A stretch of 14,905 bases of DNA, from assembly GCA_964617625.1 (NCBI GenBank), contig CAZTZL010000066.1, positions 1 to 14,905 of the forward strand, read 5' to 3'. The DNA is from CAZTZL01 sp964617625. GTDB taxonomy: Bacteria; Zhuqueibacterota; QNDG01; DSAB01. Of the stretch, positions 8,179-14,905 are shown in pieces. The notes below the pieces were generated by a model. The model was not told the DNA's origin and did not search any database. It was given only the letters and a program-made list of their open reading frames with translations. The translations under genes and the position numbers were made by a program. How positions within the stretch are numbered: position 1 is the stretch's first letter; every line of letters begins with the position of its first letter.

Positions 8179-9455
8179 TCCGTCTGAATCCCCTTCGGGT
8201 ATATAAAATCAAAGAAATCCGATTGACAGGTCTTGCCTGTATCTTCCTGTTATTTTTTCATTGTTCCAACCGCGATCGGAGCAACCCGCTTGATCCGAAC
8301 AATCCGGAAACACATGGCCGTCCCACAGGTCTTCAAATTACATCAGACAGACACACAGTTACCCTGACATGGGATAAAATCGATCTGTCCGGAATGACCG
8401 GCTATCGGATATACAGACGCACGGGAAATAATCCGTTTTTCGAAAATATCGGGACTGTCGAACCGAACAAATCTGTGTTCACCGAAAACATACCGTACGA
8501 TCAGGAAGCAGTTTACAAAATTTCGGCACAAACTTCGTTTCACTACGAAAGTCCGCTTTCCGACAGCGTCTCTGTGATACCCGGGCCGTGCAATTACTGG
8601 ATCGTCGATTATTATCAGGGATCGGTAGTACATTTAACCTACGATTGCCTGCATCAATTTTCCCGGTTCGACTATTATCTGTATCCTGTAGCAGTCACAG
8701 CGGACTCGACAAACCGGTCCGCGTATTTTCTGGAGGAGGTTTTTGGATACATCTGGAAAATATCGCAGGACGCGACAATTGCCCTGTGGCAGTACGGCCT
8801 CATCCGCCCGACCGATATTCAATTCGACAACACAAGACACATCCTGTGGGTATGCAACAATAACCGCAGTGAGATCGTACGTTTTGATATAGATAAAAAC
8901 AATCTCGGGACCACAACCGGCTTCGGGGAAATCACGGATATCTGCCTTTCCGGAAACGACGGCGGGTGCTGGGTCACCGATGCAAAAAATGAATCCGTGG
9001 TCCATCTCTCTTTATATGGACAGGAAAATGTAAGAATTGACAGCGGATTCGTCTATCCCTCCGTGATCGACTGGTATCGGACCGATGGATCGATCTGGAT
9101 TGCGGATAGTCTGAAATTTGTCAGGGCAAACTCGAACGGAGAAATTCTGAAGACCATCGATATCGGACGCAGCATATTTTCTCTCTCAATCGATCAATCC
9201 ACCGGTTGTTGCTGGACCGCCGTCGCATCCGAAGATCAAAAAACGCAAGAAATCCGGAAAATCGATCCTGACGGGGAAATACTTGTAAGCATTCAGGGAT
9301 TTACCTATATTACGGCTATTGCTGCCAATTCGTCTTCAGGAGGGTGTCTGGTCGCTGACGCTGGAAACAGCAACCTGATTCGCATATCAGATCAGGGAAA
9401 TATTCTGGGAAAAAACCTTTCTTTTTATACTCCATGGGACATCGCAATCGAGTAA
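8157..9455 (+). CDS. FN3 plus NHL-like beta-propeller lipoprotein
   Basis: The N-terminal hydrophobic segment ends in LLFFHC (Cys36), followed by a NPLDPNNPE linker of the kind seen in FCB envelope lipoproteins. Residues ~56-141 form a fibronectin type III domain (TLTWDKID, GYRIYRR, YKISA). Residues ~145-432 form an NHL/SMP-30-like propeller. Its blades repeat a pattern of small residue, Gly, Cys, aromatic or hydrophobic, then Asp a few residues on, for example GGCWVTD (269-275), GCCWTA (350-355) and GGCLVAD (395-401). The residue before the lipid Cys is His, not the usual Gly/Ala/Ser, so lipidation is uncertain. The ATG at 8157 overlaps the previous gene by 22 nt. TTG 8175 shares its bases with the previous stop (TTGA) and is a credible alternative start. 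Function is unknown; it may bind a ligand or partner in the periplasm. Confidence 0.8.
   Translation: MGELKKLIRLNPLRVYKIKEIRLTGLACIFLLFFHCSNRDRSNPLDPNNPETHGRPTGLQITSDRHTVTLTWDKIDLSGMTGYRIYRRTGNNPFFENIGTVEPNKSVFTENIPYDQEAVYKISAQTSFHYESPLSDSVSVIPGPCNYWIVDYYQGSVVHLTYDCLHQFSRFDYYLYPVAVTADSTNRSAYFLEEVFGYIWKISQDATIALWQYGLIRPTDIQFDNTRHILWVCNNNRSEIVRFDIDKNNLGTTTGFGEITDICLSGNDGGCWVTDAKNESVVHLSLYGQENVRIDSGFVYPSVIDWYRTDGSIWIADSLKFVRANSNGEILKTIDIGRSIFSLSIDQSTGCCWTAVASEDQKTQEIRKIDPDGEILVSIQGFTYITAIAANSSSGGCLVADAGNSNLIRISDQGNILGKNLSFYTPWDIAIE
8159..8165 (+). promoter_or_regulatory. Shine-Dalgarno candidate favouring TTG 8175 over ATG 8157
   Basis: GGGGGAG lies 9 nt before TTG 8175, whose last two bases plus the next A form the TGA stop of the PEGA gene. 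It lies downstream of ATG 8157 and so can only serve the TTG. Starting there removes six N-terminal residues and leaves the signal sequence intact. Confidence 0.35.
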
Positions 9456-9463
9456 ATCGAAGA

Positions 9464-9478
9464 TCCGCTTCCGGCGGA
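9464..9478 (+). other. Small GC-rich hairpin before the first phosphatase gene
   Basis: TCCGC (9464-9468) and GCGGA (9474-9478) are perfect inverted copies around a 5-nt loop. They sit between the stop of the propeller lipoprotein and the Shine-Dalgarno of the next gene. There is no U-tract, so it is not a typical intrinsic terminator. It could be an mRNA processing or stability element, or chance. Confidence 0.25.
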
Positions 9479-9479
9479 C

Positions 9480-9487
9480 AGGAAGGA
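9480..9487 (+). promoter_or_regulatory. Strong ribosome binding site of the first phosphatase gene
   Basis: AGGAAGGA lies 8 nt before ATG 9496. It is the best Shine-Dalgarno in the first two-thirds of the window and fixes the start of the signalling module. Confidence 0.65.
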
Positions 9488-9495
9488 TTTTAAAA

Positions 9496-11940
9496 ATGCG
9501 TCGTAAAGAATATAAAATAAACAAATCGGACAATCTCATTTTTTTAGGCGGACTGACAGGGCTTGTTATAGCTTTCTTCCTTTACCCCAGACTCTCTCCG
9601 GAAACGGCCATCCGTACGGAATATTCACCCAAAGAAATCATTGACCGATCGAGACAATTCGTGGACAGTCTTGGGTATTCTCTGGATTATTATACTCAAA
9701 ATTTAAATCTGGATTACAAACGCAACCAGCTGAAGTACTTAAATCAAACATTCGGATCATCAAAAACAAACCGGCTGATCCGGGATTCTGTTTCCGTGTT
9801 CTACTACTCTTTCATGCGTTCGAGTAAAAAGGCGATTAATATCGAATTCGAAAACAGCAATAAACAAGATACACTTACTATCGACAACGGTTCCATTCTG
9901 TTGATGGTCGATTTAAAGGGCCGGCCGATCTATTTTGAATTCCAGCCCGAAGAAATCAAGGTGCAGAGCCCTGCTTCGTCCGGTCCGATTGCAGAAGAAA
10001 CGAGCAGAAAGATCGCAAAAGAATTGGCGCAAAAACTGTTTCGCATACATGGCGGCTCATGGGATTTTACAAAAAAGAATATCACCCCCGACCGGATGGG
10101 CAAAATTTTTCAATATCAATGGAATCAGAGAGAAAAGACCGCTGGCGAAAACATTCAAATCAGCATCGATGTGCAGAATGGCCACGTTAAAAAATTTGAA
10201 AAAGAATATATCCTCCCTGAATCTTATCTGTTGAAAGAAGAGAGCAATACTGCTGAAGATGTCTCCATCGTGATTCTGTTTTTACTCACTTTCATTCTGG
10301 GCGTCATCTATTTCATTCAACGGCTTCGCCTCGATCTGATGGATCTGAAGACCGGGCTCATCCCTGGAATCATCGTCCTCATCGGATGGACCTGCATTTT
10401 CGGCCTCAGATCAGTGATCACATCAGACGACCCGCTCTGGGAAATTTTACTGGGATACCTGCTTACTGTGCCCTTCATTGTCGGGGGAATGTGGGCGCTC
10501 TTTACAATGGGCGAATCCCTGACCAGAGAAGTCTGGCCCAAAAAGCTGGTGACTCTCGATTCACTCAGAAAAAAAATTCTCACACCGCACCTGGGACTGG
10601 GTTTGTTTCGCGGCCTTGCTCTCCTCGGAATCTGTGCCGGATTTATCAGTTTACTCAATTATGCGTCCATCCATTTTTTTAACGGATATTACAATTTGGG
10701 TGAATCGCCTCTCTATTTCTGGTCTTCCAAATGGCCAAGCCTGATAGCCGTTGGAAAAAGCGCCCTCAGCGCGTTTTATATTGTCGTCACCTACTGCCTG
10801 TTTTTAATCACACTGCTCAGAAGAAAAGTCAAAAACAATTTGATTGTGATTCTTCTCGCCGTTCTCATTTGGTCGATCTCCCGCTTCCCAATACCGCAGG
10901 TTCTGCCTTTTGCCCTGAGAAGCGAAGTCAACGGTCTCGTGGGACTGCTTTTTGTTCTATTTCTTTTCCGGTATGATTTCTTTACAGTGGCGACAGGCGC
11001 TGTCGGGCTTCCTATTTTACATTATGGAATCGTTTCCTTATTCACCGGAAATACTTTCTACACACTGCACGGCGCCATTCTGTTAGGAATGATTTTGGTC
11101 GCTCTTTTGATCGCGTTTATCGCCTATCGCAGCGAACCGGTTTCCGAAGAAGCTGTTCACTTTGTTCCGGACTACCTGCAGCGCATTTACGAACGGGAGA
11201 GATTCAAAAAAGAACTGGAAATCGCGCGCAATGTCCAGCTGCATTTTCTGCCCCGGACCAATCCGGAGATTGATGGAATGGACATCGCCTCCATCTGCAT
11301 CCCGGCTGAAGAGGTAGGCGGAGATTATTACGATTTCATCCGGCTGGGCGATAAAAAACTCGGTGTTCTTATCGGGGATGTTTCCGGGAAGGGAATCTCC
11401 GCCGCGATTTACATGACACTCACCAAGGGACTTTTCCAGTCCCGCGCACGGGATCTCTTTTCTCCGAAAGAGGTATTGCTTCATATGAACGAAAGTTTCT
11501 ATGCGAATGCAGAAAGAGGCGTTTTCATCAGTATGATTTATTGTATCTTCGATCTTGACACCATGAAATGTACCTACGCGCGGGCCGGCCACAATCCCAT
11601 GATTCTCTGGAGAGCGGACGATGAAATAGCCGATGAACTGTGCCCGCCCGGGATCGCTTTGGGGCTCGAACCTGGGCAGGTGTTCAACGAAACCATCCGG
11701 GAAGAAACCTCCCGGCTGAAAAAAGGCGACACCATTCTGTTTTATACCGACGGTTTCAATGAAGCACAAAACCGGTTTCAGGAAGAATACGGCGAAAGCA
11801 AATTAAAAGAAATCCTTGTCAGGTTTGGGAATTTATCTTCACATGAGATATTGGAAAAAATTCAGGACGAGATTAAACGATTTACTTTTAAAGCGCCCCA
11901 GCACGATGACATGACAGCCGTCCTGATTAAAATCGTATAA
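9496..11940 (+). CDS. Membrane-anchored SpoIIE/RsbU-type PP2C phosphatase with periplasmic domain
   Basis: This 814-residue, three-part protein starts with one TM segment (13-31), followed by a ~220-residue periplasmic domain (32-255) with two weakly similar halves. About eight hydrophobic segments lie between 256 and 545. The cytosolic part begins with a short helix at ~560-585, the usual EIARNVQLHFLP linker of RsbU proteins. The SpoIIE phosphatase domain (~590-814) keeps its metal and catalytic motifs: GGDYYD (608-613), GDVSGKG (627-633, Asp628), AGHNP (697-701), TDG (751-753) and HDD (803-805). It should dephosphorylate a phosphoserine on a STAS protein, most simply the one encoded at 14076. 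The membrane half resembles, by my reading, the fold of CPBP intramembrane proteases without their EExxxR and His motifs. It has a strong Shine-Dalgarno, and a second phosphatase gene follows after 12 nt. Confidence 0.9.
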   Translation: MRRKEYKINKSDNLIFLGGLTGLVIAFFLYPRLSPETAIRTEYSPKEIIDRSRQFVDSLGYSLDYYTQNLNLDYKRNQLKYLNQTFGSSKTNRLIRDSVSVFYYSFMRSSKKAINIEFENSNKQDTLTIDNGSILLMVDLKGRPIYFEFQPEEIKVQSPASSGPIAEETSRKIAKELAQKLFRIHGGSWDFTKKNITPDRMGKIFQYQWNQREKTAGENIQISIDVQNGHVKKFEKEYILPESYLLKEESNTAEDVSIVILFLLTFILGVIYFIQRLRLDLMDLKTGLIPGIIVLIGWTCIFGLRSVITSDDPLWEILLGYLLTVPFIVGGMWALFTMGESLTREVWPKKLVTLDSLRKKILTPHLGLGLFRGLALLGICAGFISLLNYASIHFFNGYYNLGESPLYFWSSKWPSLIAVGKSALSAFYIVVTYCLFLITLLRRKVKNNLIVILLAVLIWSISRFPIPQVLPFALRSEVNGLVGLLFVLFLFRYDFFTVATGAVGLPILHYGIVSLFTGNTFYTLHGAILLGMILVALLIAFIAYRSEPVSEEAVHFVPDYLQRIYERERFKKELEIARNVQLHFLPRTNPEIDGMDIASICIPAEEVGGDYYDFIRLGDKKLGVLIGDVSGKGISAAIYMTLTKGLFQSRARDLFSPKEVLLHMNESFYANAERGVFISMIYCIFDLDTMKCTYARAGHNPMILWRADDEIADELCPPGIALGLEPGQVFNETIREETSRLKKGDTILFYTDGFNEAQNRFQEEYGESKLKEILVRFGNLSSHEILEKIQDEIKRFTFKAPQHDDMTAVLIKIV

Positions 11941-11952
11941 AAGGCGACAACC

Positions 11953-14037
11953 ATGACTTGTCCAAAAAAATTCTGGATTTATGGTTTCATATCACTTATT
12001 CTGCTGATATTCGTTGTTTTCCTGGATTTCCGCCTGATCAATCTTTCTCCCTCTCCTGTTTCGTGTGATCAAATCCGGGAATTGCTGCTTGCCGGATTTT
12101 TTCTTTTCATGACGGCCGGATTCTCCTGTCTGGGAATACTGAAAAGAAATTCCCTGCTTGGAAAACTGCGTCTTCTCGGAATCTTCGCACTTCTTTTTTC
12201 CGGCGGTCTGCAGATGCTGGAAAAACAATTGCCGGCCTCCGTTTCTATTGAACCGTTCGAAGCAGCAAATTCGTTCACCGGTTTTTCGAAACCGATGGAA
12301 TTAGTCCTTTTTCTCATCCTGTCTGTCCTTTCGGCCTGGATCATCTTAATATTCAGAGAGCTGATCTTTATCCAGCAGGGGAAAAGAACCGAGAGAAACT
12401 ACCGGCTGCTGATTCTTTTTATCTTGCTTCACGTCTGTTTTGTATTTTTGCTGACAAAAATCAAAACGTTGGTTCCCAATCCCGTTGAAATAAATTTTGA
12501 AAATTTCAACAGCAATTATCTGTTTTTCATTCTTGTCGGATTCTTTGCGTTTATTAATGGATTCAGGTGCAAGTGGATTCACTACCTGAACAAGAAACAA
12601 AAGATCGGAGTATTTTTTTCCGGTATCTTCGTTTCTGTCTTTGTTTTTCAGCAGATCCTGAAAATACCCAACGTGATGACCGGTTATTCGATCACAATCG
12701 GAGCGTGGATAGATTGCCTGCTGCTCATATATGTTATTTATTCATCAATGGCCATTCTCGGACTTCTGCTGCAGTTGCCGTCGGCCGGCCTGGTTGATCG
12801 AAGAACCAAAGAGATCCAATCCTTCCAGAATTTAAGCGCGACGATCAGCTCCGTATTCGATAAAGAGGAACTGATCGATAAAATCACCGAACTCTCTTTA
12901 CAGATTGTGAGAGCCGATTTTTCGTGGATTGAATTGAAGGAAAATGATACCTTTTGTTTTGCAGGATCTCAAAATCTCGGCAAAGAAGCCGCGGAACAGT
13001 TGCCAGAATCATTTCTGAAAAACGTACGGAATGAAATCAAAGAAAATGACATTCCACTCCTGATCAACGATGTCAATAAAGATGCAAGAACCAGGGAAAT
13101 CAGAAAGTGGAACCGAAAAGCAGGATCTCTCCTGGCCGCCCGCGTGCGTATACAGAAAAAAGAACTGGGATTTATCTACGCAATGAAAGAGGAACGGTTC
13201 GGTTTTGTGGACGAGTGCAGGGGACTTTTTCAAGCGTTTGCCGATCAGTCAGCCATCGCTCTCGAAAGCGCCAATCTGGTCCGGGTTACCATTGAACAGG
13301 AGCGGTACAGGGAAGAACTCAGACTGGCTCACGAGGCACAGATGCGGCTTCTCCCCCAGAAAATGCCCAGCGTGAAAGGCATGGATATCAGCGGATTCTG
13401 TTTAACGGCCAACGACATCGGCGGGGATTTTTACGATGTCATCGAAGTGGACAGCGGCCGGCTGGACATCGTCATAGGCGATGTTTCCGGGAAAGGGGCT
13501 TCCGCGGCTTTTTATATGGCCGAACTCAAAGGTGCCATCCAGACGCTTTCAAAACATTTTTCGTCTCCGAAAGAAATTCTTATGGAAATGAACGGATTTT
13601 TGCACAAACACTTCGAGCCCCAGACTTTCGTGACTATGATTTACGGAATTCTCTATCCGGCAAAAAGAGAATTGCAATTCGTCCGTGCGGGCCATCCCCC
13701 TGTCGGATTGATCCGCAAGGAAACACTTTCGTGGATCGAAACTGAGGGCCTCGGGTTGGGTATGGCGCCCAATGCGGTGCTTGAAAAAACATTATCAGTA
13801 AAAACACTCCGCCTGAAAAAAGCAGACACTGTCGTCTTTTACACAGACGGCCTGGTTGAAGCGAGAAACATTGAAAACGAGGAATTCGGAGAAGACGCCT
13901 TAAAGGAGATGCTGACCCGTCTCAACGGGTTGGAATCCGAAGAAATGCTTCAGCAAGTGCAGAAACAGATGCGGTCTTTTACAGAGGGAATTCCGAGACA
14001 CGACGATATAACGCTTGTCATTTTTAAAATATTGTAG
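11953..14037 (+). CDS. 8-TM, GAF-like, SpoIIE/RsbU-type PP2C phosphatase
   Basis: This 694-residue protein has about eight TM segments (near 8-26, 44-62, 72-89, 115-137, 150-168, 188-204, 217-236 and 248-274). A GAF-like sensor domain (~285-440) follows, with the closing helix motif 'FADQSAIALESANL' at 430-443. Next come the EELRLAHEAQMRLLP linker (454-468) and a SpoIIE phosphatase domain (~470-694). Active-site motifs are intact: GGDFYD (490-495), GDVSGKG (509-515), AGH (579-581), TDG (631-633) and HDD (683-685). It is a paralogue of the upstream phosphatase only in the catalytic half; the input halves are unrelated. It starts 12 nt after the previous stop with a modest AAGGCG ribosome site. 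It is expected to act on the same STAS protein in response to a different signal, from the membrane or a cytosolic ligand bound by the GAF domain. Confidence 0.9.
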   Translation: MTCPKKFWIYGFISLILLIFVVFLDFRLINLSPSPVSCDQIRELLLAGFFLFMTAGFSCLGILKRNSLLGKLRLLGIFALLFSGGLQMLEKQLPASVSIEPFEAANSFTGFSKPMELVLFLILSVLSAWIILIFRELIFIQQGKRTERNYRLLILFILLHVCFVFLLTKIKTLVPNPVEINFENFNSNYLFFILVGFFAFINGFRCKWIHYLNKKQKIGVFFSGIFVSVFVFQQILKIPNVMTGYSITIGAWIDCLLLIYVIYSSMAILGLLLQLPSAGLVDRRTKEIQSFQNLSATISSVFDKEELIDKITELSLQIVRADFSWIELKENDTFCFAGSQNLGKEAAEQLPESFLKNVRNEIKENDIPLLINDVNKDARTREIRKWNRKAGSLLAARVRIQKKELGFIYAMKEERFGFVDECRGLFQAFADQSAIALESANLVRVTIEQERYREELRLAHEAQMRLLPQKMPSVKGMDISGFCLTANDIGGDFYDVIEVDSGRLDIVIGDVSGKGASAAFYMAELKGAIQTLSKHFSSPKEILMEMNGFLHKHFEPQTFVTMIYGILYPAKRELQFVRAGHPPVGLIRKETLSWIETEGLGLGMAPNAVLEKTLSVKTLRLKKADTVVFYTDGLVEARNIENEEFGEDALKEMLTRLNGLESEEMLQQVQKQMRSFTEGIPRHDDITLVIFKIL

Positions 14038-14061
14038 TAATTTTCCATATCATTTATTGCT

Positions 14062-14069
14062 GAGGAGAG
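14062..14069 (+). promoter_or_regulatory. Strong ribosome binding site of the STAS gene
   Basis: GAGGAGAG lies 6 nt before ATG 14076. It is stronger than the site of the preceding phosphatase gene, which would favour higher expression of the small STAS protein than of the membrane phosphatase. Confidence 0.6.
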
Positions 14070-14075
14070 TTTTCC

Positions 14076-14426
14076 ATGAACGGTTTTCAAGTCAAACGCA
14101 AAGACATAAAAAATGTCTCTATCGTATACCTCAAGGGATATCTGGACGCCCACACGGCACCGGACTTTGAAAAAGCCCTTCAGGAACTGGTGGACGAAGA
14201 TCAGGTGCGCATTATCGTCAACCTCGCCGAACTCAACTACATCAGCAGCGCGGGTCTGGGTGTGTTTATGGGATTTATAGAAGACGTCCGCAAAAAGGGC
14301 GGGGACATCAAACTGGCCGAACTCACGGAAAAAGTGTACCGCGTATTCGATCTGTTAGGATTTCCCGTGCTTTACGAAATCTTTAAAAAAGAAGAGGAAG
14401 CCATTAAGAAATACCAGTCTTCCTGA
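14076..14426 (+). CDS. STAS-domain anti-anti-sigma-type protein (RsbV/SpoIIAA-like)
   Basis: This 116-residue single-domain STAS protein is the normal length for the family. The core contains the phosphoacceptor loop NYISSAGLGVF; by alignment with SpoIIAA Ser58 and RsbV Ser56, the acceptor is Ser58. The usual GYLDAHTAPDFEKAL start and a C-terminal 'VYRVFDLLGF' helix are present. In partner-switching systems the unphosphorylated form binds the HATPase kinase and frees that kinase's target. Phosphorylation by the kinase blocks this, and a PP2C phosphatase reverses it. Both partner types are adjacent here: two phosphatases just upstream and a kinase 41 nt downstream. The target is not encoded in the window, so the 'anti-anti-sigma' label describes the fold, not a proven output. 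Confidence 0.92.
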   Translation: MNGFQVKRKDIKNVSIVYLKGYLDAHTAPDFEKALQELVDEDQVRIIVNLAELNYISSAGLGVFMGFIEDVRKKGGDIKLAELTEKVYRVFDLLGFPVLYEIFKKEEEAIKKYQSS

Positions 14427-14467
14427 ATATCTTTTAACTCCCAACACAACTGACAAAAGGGCGTACC

Positions 14468-14905
14468 ATGGATAATAAAACGAAACAATATCAACTCAAA
14501 ATCCCCAGCCAGACCGACAATCTGGAATTGATTCGGAATTTTGTTTCCGGTGTGGCAAAAAAAGTGGGCTTCGATGCGAACGACACGAATAAAATCGAAC
14601 TGGCCATCGATGAAGCATGCTCCAATGTAATCAAACACGCATACAAGCATGACGAGCATCAGGACATCAACATCGCCATTAAAATAGACTATCAAAAAAT
14701 CGCCATCATTGTGACCGATCGCGGGGATTCATTCAGAATGAAGGACGTGGAACTTCCCGACATGAAAAATTATCTGGCCGAGCTCCGCGTCGGTGGATTG
14801 GGAATTTATTTGATGAAAACTCTGATGGACGAAGTGGATTATAAAACAGACTCAAACGGCCAAAACAAAGTACAGATGGTGAAATATTTTTTGAAAAAGG
14901 ATAAA
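14468..14905 (+). CDS. RsbW/SpoIIAB-like HATPase serine kinase (anti-sigma type), 3' partial
   Basis: The reading frame runs from ATG 14468, 6 nt after AAAAGGG (14455-14461), to the last base without a stop. The 146 residues visible are about the full family length, so only a few residues are likely missing. GHKL ATPase boxes are clear: an N box ELAIDEACSNVIKHAY with Glu49, Asn53 and His57, a G1 box with Asp84-x-Gly86, and a G2 box GGLGIYLMK (109-117). These bind ATP and Mg2+ for phosphorylation of the STAS serine. There are no membrane segments. Together with the upstream STAS and phosphatase genes it completes a partner-switching set. Its alternative partner could be a sigma factor or another protein outside the window. 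Confidence 0.9.
   Translation, partial: MDNKTKQYQLKIPSQTDNLELIRNFVSGVAKKVGFDANDTNKIELAIDEACSNVIKHAYKHDEHQDINIAIKIDYQKIAIIVTDRGDSFRMKDVELPDMKNYLAELRVGGLGIYLMKTLMDEVDYKTDSNGQNKVQMVKYFLKKDK

Noticed and set aside
11083..11769. 228-codon open frame on the - strand opposite the first phosphatase domain
   Set aside because: It is antisense to a clearly conserved SpoIIE domain, has no recognisable motif, and is a codon-bias shadow.
14041..14077. Direct repeat TTTTCCAT at 14041-14048 and 14070-14077 flanking the STAS ribosome site
   Set aside because: It is only 8 nt of low-complexity sequence with no symmetry, so chance is likely.
14431..14459. Possible hairpin CTTTT...AAAAG before the kinase gene
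   Set aside because: It has a 5-bp AT-rich stem with a 19-nt loop, too weak to support a terminator or a ribosome-site switch.
14076..14905. A sigma-B type stress operon (rsbV-rsbW-sigB)
   Set aside because: STAS and kinase genes are present, but no sigma factor is visible before the window ends, and many Gram-negative partner-switching systems control other outputs.

Overview
The window reads as a gene-dense chromosomal segment of a Gram-negative bacterium. All eleven supported genes lie on the + strand, with overlaps or very short gaps. Three things point to the FCB side of the tree (Bacteroidota/Ignavibacteria/Calditrichota/KSB1-like candidate phyla): a receiver plus PEP-synthase-N-terminus fusion protein, lipoproteins of the Big_5 Ig-like and 'NPLDPNNP'-FN3-propeller kinds, and a promoter-like TTTG/TAnnTTTT pair in the only sizeable intergenic gap. 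This placement is an inference from family impressions, not from a marker gene. I see no rRNA, tRNA, CRISPR array, insertion sequence or phage gene.

Region A (1-4439) is a tightly coupled trio. It holds the C-terminal ~97% or more of a two-receiver/PEP-pyruvate-binding ATP-grasp protein (5' end outside the window), a 66-residue zinc-ribbon protein overlapping it by 20 nt, and a hexameric-type glutamate dehydrogenase whose ATG overlaps the zinc-ribbon stop by 4 nt. The catalytic residues of the dehydrogenase are present. The function of the first two proteins is unknown, but the coupling suggests a shared role in nitrogen/carbon metabolism or its regulation.

Region B (4440-9455) starts with a 109-nt gap holding a candidate promoter. 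Four exported proteins follow in a 2-nt-gap/overlap/overlap arrangement: an Ig-like (Big_5) lipoprotein, a BamB-like PQQ beta-propeller lipoprotein, a PEGA-domain membrane protein, and an FN3 plus NHL-like propeller lipoprotein. They look like a co-expressed envelope or periplasmic set of unknown function.

Region C (9456-14905) is a partner-switching signalling module. It has two membrane-anchored SpoIIE/RsbU-type PP2C phosphatases in tandem with unrelated sensor halves, then a STAS anti-anti-sigma-type protein and an RsbW-like HATPase kinase cut by the window end. The first phosphatase has a large periplasmic domain plus a multi-TM region that I read as a catalytically dead CPBP-like fold. 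The second has 8 TM segments plus a GAF-like domain. The presumed logic is that the kinase phosphorylates the STAS serine and either phosphatase removes the phosphate on its own signal, freeing the STAS protein to capture the kinase and release an unknown target. No sigma factor is visible in the window.
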